DNA of 64,000 nt. It comes from Postechiella sp039985655. Its GTDB lineage: Bacteria; Bacteroidota; Bacteroidia; Flavobacteriales; Flavobacteriaceae. The notes below the pieces were generated by a model that searched no databases, was not told where the DNA came from, and saw only the letters and a list, made by a program, of their open reading frames with translations. The translations under genes were made by a program, and so were the position numbers. The DNA is taken from NCBI GenBank assembly GCA_039985655.1, contig JBDWSF010000018.1:372001-436000 (forward strand). Reading direction: 5' to 3'. The number at the start of each line of letters is the position of its first letter. Positions within the stretch are counted from its first letter, which is position 1. This document shows positions 8,401-16,953 of the stretch, one piece after another.

Positions 8401-8955
8401 GAAGTAAGTTATAGTTTTAAAAATAAGAATGATATTGCATATCCTACTATGGGATTAGATTTAGATGTTACAGCTGGATACAAAACAGCTATAGACGGTA
8501 ATGATGATAATGCTTTTGCTTATATAAAGCCACATATAGCGATAACCCATAAATTAAATAAAAGCGCTAGTTTAGTATTAGCTACAAAAATAGGTGGAGA
8601 AGCTATCTTGGGAGACGATTTTGAATTGTATCACGCTGCACAAATAGGAGGCGCTAAAAACCTTAGAGGGTATAGAAAAGAACGTTTTATTGGTAAATAT
8701 TCATTATTTCAAAGTACAGACATAAGATGCAAAATAGGCAATTTAAGTAGTGGTATCATTCCAATGAAATACGGCATAACAGGAGGTTTTGATTATGGAC
8801 GTGTTTGGATAGAAGATGATAATTCAGATAAGTGGCATAATAGTATAGGTGGCTCCTTCTGGGTTAGTGGCTTAGAAACATTTACCTTAAATGCTGGATA
8901 TTATTCAAGCGATGATGGAGGAATAATCTCTGTATTATTTGGTTTCGCTTTTTAA
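5407..8955 (+). CDS. Pseudo-metallophosphoesterase / outer-membrane barrel protein
   Basis: A 1182-residue exported protein: signal peptide (residues 1-24), a calcineurin-like phosphoesterase domain (about 30-290), a middle region with GDWDRHEDQWRW (555-566) followed by PIPRDRDQAF, and a C-terminal Omp85/D15-like beta-barrel ending in hydrophobic Phe residues. In related Bacteroidota proteins the first domain has the metal ligands GDAG, GDN, GNHDW, HHP and GHxHN. Here these read GNTG (35-38), GNS, PGKNEW (99-104), HHP (197-199) and GKDKN (247-251), so most ligands are lost and the domain is probably catalytically dead. The DRH...DRD pattern in the middle recalls HipA/CotH-type kinases, but this is tentative. 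It is the third gene of the operon and probably sits in the outer membrane. Confidence 0.82.
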   Translation: MNVLKSFKKNILYFFLLTSSVVLGQEINKSIYLIGNTGTTDETDVLSEIIKDSKKTDNSILLLLGNSVNSDIQNKDFEKSITHQLNKLSSFSGEVFFMPGKNEWAIDGHKGVRSIEKHIQKNSTSKFYPDDGEAIKHKDISENIVLITVDTQWFLEDWNTDNYINDDSQIKNRTLFFLEFENRIKKAHGKIILVALHHPVDTNTKQGLLSKVGGIKAQDFENKEYRKLRNRLKTIGQSADNIIFISGKDKNLQYINDGIPQIISGAVGETKNVTNVSEADFGLAENGYAKLEIDNAGAVIVKYYTVENGVSNAIFKTEIIKGHENDKEVNYTFKDKFPETQSASIYTKEAVKKSSLYKTLWGKHYREHYGTDVNVPVVLLDTLMGGLSPIKRGGGQQSKSLRLEDKNGKQFVMRAIKKSTAKFLQANVFPDAYLANSLDDTAIDKFLSDFYTTSNPYAAFAIGDLSSAVKINHTNPVLYYIPKQKTLGVFNDDFGDELYMIEEHVGSTQIGLKSFGTPTKILSTSDVLQEIHKTGKSVVDEPSYIKARLFDMLLGDWDRHEDQWRWALFEDEDGTSYCKPIPRDRDQAFSKYDGALISFLTRALPSLRKMQSYDEEIRSVKWLASSPYHLDLMFVNASGWNEWEKQAKYIQDNLKDSDIEKAFEAFPSEIKGEEINDIKEKLKGRQANLINIAKAYYEYLNKFEVVVGTQKSDKFSITRLPNGETSIKIDRKDLGLLNRTFSHDVTKEIWVYGLDGKDTFVVDGEGNDLIKIRIVGGKKNDTYDFKNTKKVKLYDYKSKENTIVNKKSKKWLVDDYEINNYDHKKVKHNFNQILPLLGFNPDDGLEVGIINNFTYYGLQRNKFTYKHSISAGYYTGNSGFDLSYKGEFSNIFHNWNFGVEAKYTSPNFAQNYFGIGNETTYDKDDVELDFNRVSIKKLGAAISLIWNGRDGGSFYFKPLIETFEVDTDDEDDRFINDPILSGFAANATLFDKQTYFGSEVSYSFKNKNDIAYPTMGLDLDVTAGYKTAIDGNDDNAFAYIKPHIAITHKLNKSASLVLATKIGGEAILGDDFELYHAAQIGGAKNLRGYRKERFIGKYSLFQSTDIRCKIGNLSSGIIPMKYGITGGFDYGRVWIEDDNSDKWHNSIGGSFWVSGLETFTLNAGYYSSDDGGIISVLFGFAF

Positions 8956-8984
8956 ATAAATAAGAATAAAATACTATAACATAT

Positions 8985-10592
8985 ATGAAAAAACCAACAG
9001 TAATTGCTCAAGTAAGTACATTAAAAAACAAACAACCAGAACATGCACTTGTAAATGGTTTAGATTTAGTAATCGTAAAATTTGATGATGATATTTCTGT
9101 ACTTTATGGAAGATGCCTTCACAGAGGCGCATTAATGTCTGATGGACATGTAGATGGTCATAATCTAATTTGTGGTGTTCATGGTTGGGATTATAGAGTA
9201 GATTCTGGAGTTTCAGAATACAATAATAAAGAAGTACTTCATAAATTTTCCACCAAAATTGAAGGCGATGATTTATTGGTTGATGAATTTGAGATAGATG
9301 CTTTTTTAGTCAATAGTCCACAACCATTTAATCGTGACCAATATTTAGGAGCCTATGCAGATACACATCCAGAAGAAACAGAACCTTATACTGGTTATAT
9401 AAAGGAGTTAGCACAAAATGGGCTAAAAAACATAGGACATCATGGCTTTTCAGCATCTATGGGAGTTGATAGAAACACGCTTCCAAAATGGAATGATATT
9501 CAATTTTTACCTGCTCAATTAGCCTCAAGACCTTTATTGGATCATGAAGAAGTAGCTACCAAAGTTGTTATTGGACCAAATGCAAAAAAGCCATTAGAAT
9601 TAGATATGCCACTTTTTGTAAGTGATATGAGTTTTGGCGCATTATCTCGTGAAGCCAAAATTGCATTATCAAAAGGTGCACAATTAGCGGGCACAGGAAT
9701 TTGTTCTGGAGAAGGCGGTATGCTACCAGAAGAGCAAGCAAGTAATTCAAAATATTTTTATGAATTAGCTTCAGCTCAATTTGGCTTTTCTTGGGATAAA
9801 TTAGATAATGTGCAAGCCTTTCATTTTAAAGCAGGTCAAGGTGCAAAAACAGGAACTGGAGGTCATCTTCCTGGGTCTAAAGTAAGTAAAGAAATTGCTG
9901 AAGTTAGAGGTTTAAAACAAGGCGAAACAGCTATTTCTCCAGCAGCAAACCCTAATTTTCATACAGTAGAAGACTTTAAAGTATTTGCAGACAAAGTACG
10001 AGAACGCACTGGAGGAATTCCTATTGGATTCAAAATTGCAGCAAGTCATATCGAAAAGGATATTCAGTTTGCATTAGATGTTGGTGTAGATTATATCATT
10101 TTAGATGGTCGTGGCGGCGGAACGGGCTCTGCTCCTACTATATTAAGAGACCATATTAATGTACCAACTATTCCTGCATTAGCTAGAGCTAGAAAATACA
10201 TGGATAAAGTGGGCGCTACAGATGTTACCTTAGTAATTACAGGTGGTTTACGTGTTGCCGAAGATTTTGCAAAAGCCATGATGCTAGGTGCAGATGCTAT
10301 TGCAGTTTCTAATTCTGCGTTACAAGCCATTGGTTGTTTAGGTATGCGTGCTTGTGGAAGTAATAACTGCCCAGTAGGTATTGCAACACAAAAAGAATCT
10401 TTACGTAGTCGAATAATTATAGACTCTTCTGCTAAGCAACTGCAAAACTACTTTGAAGCAACAAACGATTTAATTAGAGTTGTAGCACGTTCTTGTGGTT
10501 ATGATGATGTAACAAAATTTAATCACGACGACCTTTCAACATACAATAAAGATATTAATCTTTTAACAGGAATTAATTATGCAGGTATTTAA
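8985..10592 (+). CDS. Rieske domain fused to FMN-binding glutamate synthase domain
   Basis: A 535-residue two-domain protein. Residues 1-100 are a Rieske [2Fe-2S] domain with C44-L-H46 and C63-GV-H66. The rest is a GltB-like FMN barrel: GGGTGSAP and ITGGLRVAEDFAKAM bind the flavin, and C451-x5-C457-x4-C462 is the 3Fe-4S motif of glutamate synthases. There is no glutaminase domain, so it is not a complete glutamate synthase; the archaeal-type GltB core may use ammonia or act as another FMN oxidoreductase, with the Rieske cluster as electron partner. It overlaps the next gene by 14 bp. The substrate is unknown. Confidence 0.88.
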   Translation: MKKPTVIAQVSTLKNKQPEHALVNGLDLVIVKFDDDISVLYGRCLHRGALMSDGHVDGHNLICGVHGWDYRVDSGVSEYNNKEVLHKFSTKIEGDDLLVDEFEIDAFLVNSPQPFNRDQYLGAYADTHPEETEPYTGYIKELAQNGLKNIGHHGFSASMGVDRNTLPKWNDIQFLPAQLASRPLLDHEEVATKVVIGPNAKKPLELDMPLFVSDMSFGALSREAKIALSKGAQLAGTGICSGEGGMLPEEQASNSKYFYELASAQFGFSWDKLDNVQAFHFKAGQGAKTGTGGHLPGSKVSKEIAEVRGLKQGETAISPAANPNFHTVEDFKVFADKVRERTGGIPIGFKIAASHIEKDIQFALDVGVDYIILDGRGGGTGSAPTILRDHINVPTIPALARARKYMDKVGATDVTLVITGGLRVAEDFAKAMMLGADAIAVSNSALQAIGCLGMRACGSNNCPVGIATQKESLRSRIIIDSSAKQLQNYFEATNDLIRVVARSCGYDDVTKFNHDDLSTYNKDINLLTGINYAGI

Positions 10593-11115
10593 ATACGTAT
10601 CAATTACCTGTTTTCTTTTATTATCTCAAACAATTTTTTCTCAAGAAAATGAAAACGTAAAAGAAGAAGATGAAGAAGAACAGACCATTATAGTTGGACT
10701 TGCTCCAACATTAGAACTTAATGAAACATTATATGGAGTAAATGGAAGGGTTTATTATGGTTTAAATGACACGTTTTGTTTTGGGCCAGAAATCTCATAT
10801 TTTCCTTATCAAAATATTGATGATGACTATGAAAAGTCTATTATAGATTTAAATATTAACGCACATTATATCTTTGAGTTAAGCGAAAAATGGGGCTTAT
10901 ATCCACTGTCTGGAATTAATTATACTATTGAAAAAGAAAGGTTAATTAATCAGAATAATGATAGTGAAAAAATAGATGAATTCGGAATAAATTATGGGGT
11001 TGGAATACATTATAAGATAAGCGATTTATATGTTTTCAGTGAATTTAAAGGTATCATAGGACAATTAAATGCAGAATTTATTTCAGCAGGTATAATTTTT
11101 AATTTCAGTTTATAA
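10579..11115 (+). CDS. Outer-membrane beta-barrel protein
   Basis: A 178-residue protein with an N-terminal signal peptide (cleavage probably after FSQ, residue 22), a short acidic segment (NVKEEDEEEQ) and then alternating amphipathic strands ending in Phe-Ser-Leu, as expected of a small eight-strand-type barrel. Its start lies inside the preceding gene, and the next gene follows after 11 bp. Function unknown; its position suggests that it serves the same pathway as the operon's other envelope proteins. Confidence 0.75.
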   Translation: MQVFKYVSITCFLLLSQTIFSQENENVKEEDEEEQTIIVGLAPTLELNETLYGVNGRVYYGLNDTFCFGPEISYFPYQNIDDDYEKSIIDLNINAHYIFELSEKWGLYPLSGINYTIEKERLINQNNDSEKIDEFGINYGVGIHYKISDLYVFSEFKGIIGQLNAEFISAGIIFNFSL

Positions 11116-11126
11116 AAGTAAAACAA

Positions 11127-12533
11127 ATGAATACAATAGATTTTTATGGAGCCGATTGGTGCCCTGATTGCCAAAGAGCCAAGGCATACTTAAAAGATAA
11201 TAATATAGATTTTAACTTTATAGATGTTGACTTAGACCAAGGAGCTACAGCTCGTGTTGAAGCTATCAATAAAGGAAAACGTATTATTCCTACTGTAATA
11301 GTAAATGATAAACCATATACAAATCCAGATAACGCTACACTTTCAAATGTATTAGGGATTAATCCTCAAGGTGTTATAAAATTGTATGGTGCTAATTGGT
11401 GTCCAGATTGTCAGCGTGCTAAAAGTTATCTTCAAGATAATGGCATTAATTATCAATTTATAGAAGTTGATAAACATGAATGGGCTGCAAAACTAGTAGA
11501 AGAAACAAATAATGGAAAACGTATCATTCCTACAGTTTTTATTGATGAAACGTCTTATACTAATCCTGATAATTCGGAATTAAAGACACTTTTAAACATT
11601 GGTCAAGAGTCCGAAAAAACAATTTATGACTCTATTGTTGTAGGTGCAGGTGCAGCTGGATTAACAGCATCAATTTACATTCAACGCGACCGGTTTAGTT
11701 CGCTTATTCTTGAAAAAAAGAACATTGGTGGTAATGCGTTCTTAACAGAAAAAATTGAAAATTATCCAGGTTTCACAACAATATCTGGTCCTGAACTTAC
11801 CCAAAGAATGGCAGAACAGGCAAAAACGTATGGTGCAAAAATTGAAACAGGCGTTAGTGTAAAGTCACTTAAAAAAGAAGGTGGTGTTTTTTCTGTAGAT
11901 ACAAATATGGGAGCATATCAAAGTAAAACAGTGGTTTTAGCTTTAGGTTCTACGTATAGAAAATTAGGAATTCCTAATGAAGAAGATTTAATAGGTGCTG
12001 GAATTCATTTTTGTGCAACCTGTGATGGTGCATTTTATAGAGACAGAGAAGTTATTGTTGTTGGTGGCGGAAATAGTGCGTTAGAAGAAGGGATTTTTCT
12101 GGCTTCCTTTTGCAAAAAAGTAATCATTGTAAATCGTGGAGATGCTTTTAGTGCTTCAGAAACTTATATAGAAAAGCTGCCTTCAATTAAAAATATTGAA
12201 GTGCATATGAATAAAGAGTCTGTCTCATTTATAAAAGATGAGAACGATAATTTTAAAGGCTTACAAGTAAAAGATAGAATTACAAATGAAGAAACAGCAT
12301 TATATGCTGATGGCTCATTTATTTTTATTGGGCTTATTCCAAATACAGACAATGTAAAAGGTTTTATAGACTTAAACGAGCGTGGTTTTATAACTACAAC
12401 AGGTTTAGGAGAAACAAATATAAAAGGTGTTTTTGCTGCAGGAGATTGTAGAGAAGGTGCTATAGCACAAGTAGCAGCTGCAACTGGAGAAGGTGTTTTG
12501 GCAAGCTACGGCGTACGTCAATTTTTTAAATAA
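11127..12533 (+). CDS. Two glutaredoxin domains fused to thioredoxin reductase
   Basis: A 468-residue fusion. Two tandem glutaredoxin/NrdH-like domains (residues 1-78 and 82-158) each carry a CPDC active site (C12-C15 and C92-C95) and the IPTV cis-proline motif. A thioredoxin-reductase-like flavoprotein follows: FAD motif GAGAAGL (173-179), redox centre CATC (296-299), NAD(P)H motif GGGNSA (313-318) and the C-terminal FAD motif GVFAAGDCR. The enzyme should pass electrons from NADPH through FAD and CATC to its own glutaredoxin domains. Fusion of one such domain is known; two copies are less usual. The neighbouring malic enzyme could provide NADPH. Confidence 0.93.
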   Translation: MNTIDFYGADWCPDCQRAKAYLKDNNIDFNFIDVDLDQGATARVEAINKGKRIIPTVIVNDKPYTNPDNATLSNVLGINPQGVIKLYGANWCPDCQRAKSYLQDNGINYQFIEVDKHEWAAKLVEETNNGKRIIPTVFIDETSYTNPDNSELKTLLNIGQESEKTIYDSIVVGAGAAGLTASIYIQRDRFSSLILEKKNIGGNAFLTEKIENYPGFTTISGPELTQRMAEQAKTYGAKIETGVSVKSLKKEGGVFSVDTNMGAYQSKTVVLALGSTYRKLGIPNEEDLIGAGIHFCATCDGAFYRDREVIVVGGGNSALEEGIFLASFCKKVIIVNRGDAFSASETYIEKLPSIKNIEVHMNKESVSFIKDENDNFKGLQVKDRITNEETALYADGSFIFIGLIPNTDNVKGFIDLNERGFITTTGLGETNIKGVFAAGDCREGAIAQVAAATGEGVLASYGVRQFFK

Positions 12534-12550
12534 CTATAAACATAAATATC

Positions 12551-13408
12551 ATGGAATTAACAATGGAATTTTGGTACTTGTTACCAATATCAATAGCAAT
12601 AGCTACAATAGCTATGTCATCAGGAATTGGTGGCGCCGTATTTTTTTCACCTTTGTTTATGATAGGTTTGGGGCTTGATCCTAAAATAGCCATTGGTACA
12701 GCATTAGCTACCGAGCTATTTGGTTTTAGCTCTGGTTTAATGGCCTATTGGAAAGCCAAATTAATTGATTTTAAATTGGGATTAAATTTATTACTCATTT
12801 CCGTCCCCTTTGCTATTTTGGGAACTGTATATGGAGATCTAGTTCCGCCTTTAATACTTAAAGCTATATTTGGCATCGGGATTATTTTTATAGGCTACCA
12901 ACTCTATGTGTCTTGGCGTGAAGAAGAAAAAGAAAAATTGGAAGCAGCGCATAAAAAAGAGTTTGAAACGAACTATGAAAGCACTTTAACAGATGCAGAT
13001 GGGAATGTATATAACTATACCGTGTGTAATAAAAATATGGGACGAATGTTTGCTGCCATTGGTGGTGCTTTTTTAGGAATGATTTCCGTTGGACTTGCAG
13101 AATTGCAAGAATACCATTTAGTTGCGAAATGTAAAGTACCAACACGAGTAGCAGTAGCAACATCTATTTTTGTTGTTGTAATAACTGTATTAGTAGCGTC
13201 AGTAGGTCATTTTTATGAGTTTGCTCAAGAAGGTGGAGATGTTATGAATCAAGTTGTCAACTTAATCATATTTACAATTCCTGGAGTTATTATAGGAGGT
13301 CAAATAGGACCTAAATTGCAAAAAATTATACCAGCAGATAAAATGAAAGTAGGGATTTCTATCTTATTTATCGTAGTTGGTGCTTTTATGCTATACACCT
13401 TAATTTAA
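12551..13408 (+). CDS. Sulfite exporter TauE/SafE family protein
   Basis: A 285-residue membrane protein with about eight hydrophobic segments and the two-half TauE/SafE pattern: SSGIGGAVFFSPLFMIGLGLDP in the first half and GMISVGLAELQEYHLVAKCKVPTRVA in the second. The family exports sulfite or organosulfonates, or imports related anions. A cytosolic insert of about 60 residues (about 115-170, EEEKEKLEAAHKKEF) separates the halves. The start could be ATG at 12551 or at 12566; neither has a clear ribosome-binding site. It lies between two redox fusions, so it may export a sulfur species made under thiol stress (inference). Confidence 0.88.
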   Translation: MELTMEFWYLLPISIAIATIAMSSGIGGAVFFSPLFMIGLGLDPKIAIGTALATELFGFSSGLMAYWKAKLIDFKLGLNLLLISVPFAILGTVYGDLVPPLILKAIFGIGIIFIGYQLYVSWREEEKEKLEAAHKKEFETNYESTLTDADGNVYNYTVCNKNMGRMFAAIGGAFLGMISVGLAELQEYHLVAKCKVPTRVAVATSIFVVVITVLVASVGHFYEFAQEGGDVMNQVVNLIIFTIPGVIIGGQIGPKLQKIIPADKMKVGISILFIVVGAFMLYTLI

Positions 13409-13415
13409 AAAAATT

Positions 13416-15365
13416 ATGAGCGAAAAAAACAAAAAGTGGTACAAGGTTTTAGACAATAGAAAAACGTTACCAGAAGGACGTGTGCAAACCGTAACTGCTG
13501 GTCATCAAGGTATTTGTTTAACACACTACAAAGGAAAATTTTCAGCACTAGATAATGCATGTCCACATCAAGGAGGTCCTTTAGGAGAAGGTTCTATTGA
13601 AAATGGAATGCTTCGCTGCCCATGGCACGGTTGGGATTTTGATCCATGCAATGGGCAATCACCAGGAGGTCATGATGATAGTATCAAAACATTTGAAGTA
13701 AAAGAAGAAGGAGAAGCAATATATGTAGGGCTTCCAGAAGAACCAGCTCATGAAGATACAGTTTCAGATGTCATGATTGAAACCATGGTAAATTGGGGCG
13801 TAGATACCGTTTTTGGTATGGTAGGCCACAGTAATCTTGGAGTTGCAGACGCTATGATGCGACAAGAACAAAAAGGAAAACTAAAGTTTTTTGGAATTCG
13901 CCATGAAGGTGCGGCAGCATTTGCAGCTTCAGGCTACGCGAAATTAACAGGTAATCCAGCAGCATGTTTTGGTATTGCTGGTCCTGGTGCAACAAATATG
14001 TTTACAGGTATGTGGGATGCTAAGGTAGATAGAGCACCACTGTTAGCACTTTCAGGTCAGGTTAACACACAAGTTGTCGGCACTGGTGCTTTTCAAGAAG
14101 TAGATTTAGTTAAGGCTTTCGATAGCGTTTCAGAATTCAATCACGCGGTGCATTTAAATTCCAATCATGGCGAGTTAATGTCACTTGCTGTAAAAACCGC
14201 TTTAATAAAAAGAGATGTTGTTCACTTAACGTTTCCAGATGAAGTAGCTTTTACAAAAAAAACAGAGAACTCCAATCCTCAGACACCCGAAGGTAGAATT
14301 ACGCCTTTTAATATTACGCCACCAAAAGAGATGACACAAAAAGCAGTAAACTTGCTTAAATCATCTAAAAGACCAGTTATTATAGTAGGTCACGGTGCTC
14401 GTTTTCAAATGGATGCTATTATAGCATATGCAGAAACTTTAGATTGTCCTGTAATTACAACCTTTAAAGGAAAAGGGTTAATAGCAGATGACCACCCGTT
14501 AGGTTGTGGTGTACTTGGAAGAAGTGGAACACCAATTGCTTCTTGGTTTATGAATGAATGTGATTTATTGTTAGTTTTTGGAGCATCGTTTTCAAACCAT
14601 ACAGGAATTACACCAAAGAAACCTATTATTCAAGTCGATTTTGACCCTATGGCATTGAGTAAACATCACAAAGTTGATGTTGCACTTTGGGGAGAAATTT
14701 CTGAAACCTTGACACTTTTAACAGCACAAACAAAAGGACATACAAATACTATAAGTCAGCGAAATGAAATAGCAGATAGATGGCAATTTTGGAAAGAAGA
14801 AAAAGAAAGTCGTCTTAAAGATTGCGGAAATGCTTTGAGTTCAATTTCTGTATTCAATGCAATGAATGAAATTACACCAGAAAATGCTGTAATTGCTGTA
14901 GATGTTGGTAATAATACGTATTCTTTCGGAAGGTATTTTGAACCAAAAAATCAAGCTGTATTAATGTCTGGATACTTAGGTTCTATTGGTTTTGCACTTC
15001 CAGCAGCAATGGGAGCTTGGGCAGCAGAAGGTCATAAAAGACCTATTTGGTCCGTTTCTGGAGATGGTGGTTTAGGACAGTACTTAGCTGAAATAAATAC
15101 ACTTGTTAAATACAATATGAATATTAAACATATTGTCTTGAATAATTCCGAGCTAGGGAAAATATCAAAAGAGCAACGAGCTGCAGAAGTGGATGTTTGG
15201 CAAACGTCATTAAGCAATCCAAACTTTGCAAAATATGCAGAAAATTGTGGTGCATTAGGAATTCGTGTTGAAAAACTGGAAGACTTAATTCCAGCAATGA
15301 AAAAACTTAATGAACATAATGGGCCTGCACTTTTGGAGGTCATTACAGATGTAAATTTAATTTAA
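13416..15365 (+). CDS. Rieske domain fused to ThDP-dependent pyruvate oxidase-like enzyme
   Basis: A 649-residue fusion. Residues 1-110 form a Rieske domain (C49-P-H51 and C68-PW-H71). The rest is a three-domain thiamine diphosphate enzyme of the acetolactate synthase/pyruvate oxidase family: catalytic Glu in RHEGAAAFAA (E164), a central domain with VVGHGAR-like nucleotide-binding features, and the ThDP motif GDGG...LNN near residue 548. The likely substrate is pyruvate or another 2-oxo acid, with electrons possibly leaving through the attached [2Fe-2S] cluster. Malic enzyme, encoded two genes later, would make pyruvate. The fusion is clear; the substrate is inference. Confidence 0.9.
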   Translation: MSEKNKKWYKVLDNRKTLPEGRVQTVTAGHQGICLTHYKGKFSALDNACPHQGGPLGEGSIENGMLRCPWHGWDFDPCNGQSPGGHDDSIKTFEVKEEGEAIYVGLPEEPAHEDTVSDVMIETMVNWGVDTVFGMVGHSNLGVADAMMRQEQKGKLKFFGIRHEGAAAFAASGYAKLTGNPAACFGIAGPGATNMFTGMWDAKVDRAPLLALSGQVNTQVVGTGAFQEVDLVKAFDSVSEFNHAVHLNSNHGELMSLAVKTALIKRDVVHLTFPDEVAFTKKTENSNPQTPEGRITPFNITPPKEMTQKAVNLLKSSKRPVIIVGHGARFQMDAIIAYAETLDCPVITTFKGKGLIADDHPLGCGVLGRSGTPIASWFMNECDLLLVFGASFSNHTGITPKKPIIQVDFDPMALSKHHKVDVALWGEISETLTLLTAQTKGHTNTISQRNEIADRWQFWKEEKESRLKDCGNALSSISVFNAMNEITPENAVIAVDVGNNTYSFGRYFEPKNQAVLMSGYLGSIGFALPAAMGAWAAEGHKRPIWSVSGDGGLGQYLAEINTLVKYNMNIKHIVLNNSELGKISKEQRAAEVDVWQTSLSNPNFAKYAENCGALGIRVEKLEDLIPAMKKLNEHNGPALLEVITDVNLI

Positions 15366-15382
15366 TACTAAAATAGATCAAA

Positions 15383-15766
15383 ATGTTACAAAATTTAAAA
15401 AACGGAGTAGGTGCACAAGGATATGATGTTATATCATTTTTTAACGGAAGTCCTAAAAAAGGGAACGAAGCATATGCTTCAACTTACAATGAAGCAAAAT
15501 ATCTTTTTGCATCACAAGAAAACAAGGCGAAGTTTGAAAAAACTCCTGAAGCCTATACGCCAGAATATGGTGGTTTTTGCGCCATAGCTATGTCTGAAGA
15601 CAAAGAGGTAAATCCAAACCCTAAAAGTTGGGAAGTACGTGATGGAAAATTATACTTTTTCACAAGAATGCTTTTCGGAATTATTGATGCGAAAAGACAA
15701 TGGGTTAAAAAACCAGAAGAATTAAGAGGACTAGCAGATACTGCTTGGGCAAAAAAGAATGCATAA
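15383..15766 (+). CDS. YHS domain protein
   Basis: A 127-residue protein with a YHS-type fold: GYDVISFF near residue 13-20, KYLFASQENKAKFEKTPEAYTP in the middle, and the YGGFCAIAMS signature (about residue 55). YHS domains are often linked to metal or redox proteins. No signal peptide is present, so it is probably cytosolic. Its stop codon and the start of the malic enzyme gene share one base (TAATG), so the two are translationally coupled. Confidence 0.85.
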   Translation: MLQNLKNGVGAQGYDVISFFNGSPKKGNEAYASTYNEAKYLFASQENKAKFEKTPEAYTPEYGGFCAIAMSEDKEVNPNPKSWEVRDGKLYFFTRMLFGIIDAKRQWVKKPEELRGLADTAWAKKNA

Positions 15767-16953
15767 TGGCTCAACACGATTTTAATAAAGAATCTTTAGA
15801 ACTTCATAAAAAACATAAAGGAAAAATTGAAGTAGTATCTAAGATAGAGGTAAATACTACTGATGACCTTTCTCGCGTATACTCTCCTGGGGTAGCTGCA
15901 CCTTGTTTAGCAATTGCTGATAATGTTAGTCTAGCTTATGATCTTACTATAAAAGGCAACACAATAGCTGTGGTTTCTGATGGAACCGCAGTTTTAGGCC
16001 TGGGGAATATTGGTCCAGAGGCCGCAATTCCTGTTATGGAAGGAAAAGCCATGTTATTTAAAAAATTTGCAAATGTAGATGCATTCCCTATTTGTTTAAA
16101 TACTACCGTTGCTTCAGAAATTATAGAAACTGTAAAGCGAATTGCACCTGTATTTGGAGGTGTGAATTTAGAAGATATTTCGGCTCCTCGTAGTTTTGAA
16201 GTTGAATCTGCTTTACAAGATATTGGAATTCCTGTATTTCATGACGATCAACATGGAACAGCAATTGTTGCTCTAGCTGGAATTTTAAATAGTTGTAAAG
16301 TATTAGGGAAAAATCTTTCAGATTTAAAAGTAGTCATTAACGGTGCTGGTGCAGCAGGTATTGCAATTTCACGTTTATTACGCTGTATAAGTATAGACCC
16401 TAATGTTTGTATTCCTGTTAAGCAAGTATTAGTGTGTGATAGCAAAGGTATCATTCATAAAAACAGAACTAATTTAAATCCTGTTAAAATTGAATTGCTT
16501 AACTATTCTAATCCAGAAAATGTTGAAGGTACACTGAAAGATGCTATTGCAGGTGCAGATGTTTTTATTGGTGTTAGTGTTGCTAATATATTAACAGCAG
16601 AAGATATTGGAACTATGGCTAAAGATCCTGTAATTTTTGCATTAGCAAACCCTAACCCAGAAATTATGCCAGAGGAGGCATTAAAAGGAGGAGCTGCGGT
16701 AATTGCAACTGGACGTAGTGATTATCCTAATCAAGTAAATAATGTGTTAGCATTTCCTGGTATTTTTAGAGGTGCTTTAGACTGTAGAGCTAAACAAATA
16801 ACACCCAAAATGAAAATTGCTGCTGCTTATGCTATTGCAGATTGTGTGATGCAGCCAGATAGGGAAAATATTATACCAAAAAGTTTAAATAAACAAATTG
16901 CCTCTAAAGTTGCAGAAGCTGTAAAGGAAGCTTATAAAAATTATGATAAATAA
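15766..16953 (+). CDS. Malic enzyme, short form (oxaloacetate-decarboxylating)
   Basis: A 395-residue protein, counted from the ATG at 15766 rather than from a TTG 21 bases upstream, because the ATG overlaps the previous stop codon and starts a conserved N terminus. It has the malic enzyme signatures SPGVAAPC, VVSDGTAVLGLGNIGPEA, FPICLNT, FHDDQHGTA and a Rossmann motif (GAGAAGIA). It converts malate to pyruvate and CO2 with production of NAD(P)H. The C-terminal phosphotransacetylase-like domain of large MaeB enzymes is absent, which is normal for the short form. Cofactor preference cannot be read with confidence. Confidence 0.93.
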   Translation: MAQHDFNKESLELHKKHKGKIEVVSKIEVNTTDDLSRVYSPGVAAPCLAIADNVSLAYDLTIKGNTIAVVSDGTAVLGLGNIGPEAAIPVMEGKAMLFKKFANVDAFPICLNTTVASEIIETVKRIAPVFGGVNLEDISAPRSFEVESALQDIGIPVFHDDQHGTAIVALAGILNSCKVLGKNLSDLKVVINGAGAAGIAISRLLRCISIDPNVCIPVKQVLVCDSKGIIHKNRTNLNPVKIELLNYSNPENVEGTLKDAIAGADVFIGVSVANILTAEDIGTMAKDPVIFALANPNPEIMPEEALKGGAAVIATGRSDYPNQVNNVLAFPGIFRGALDCRAKQITPKMKIAAAYAIADCVMQPDRENIIPKSLNKQIASKVAEAVKEAYKNYDK

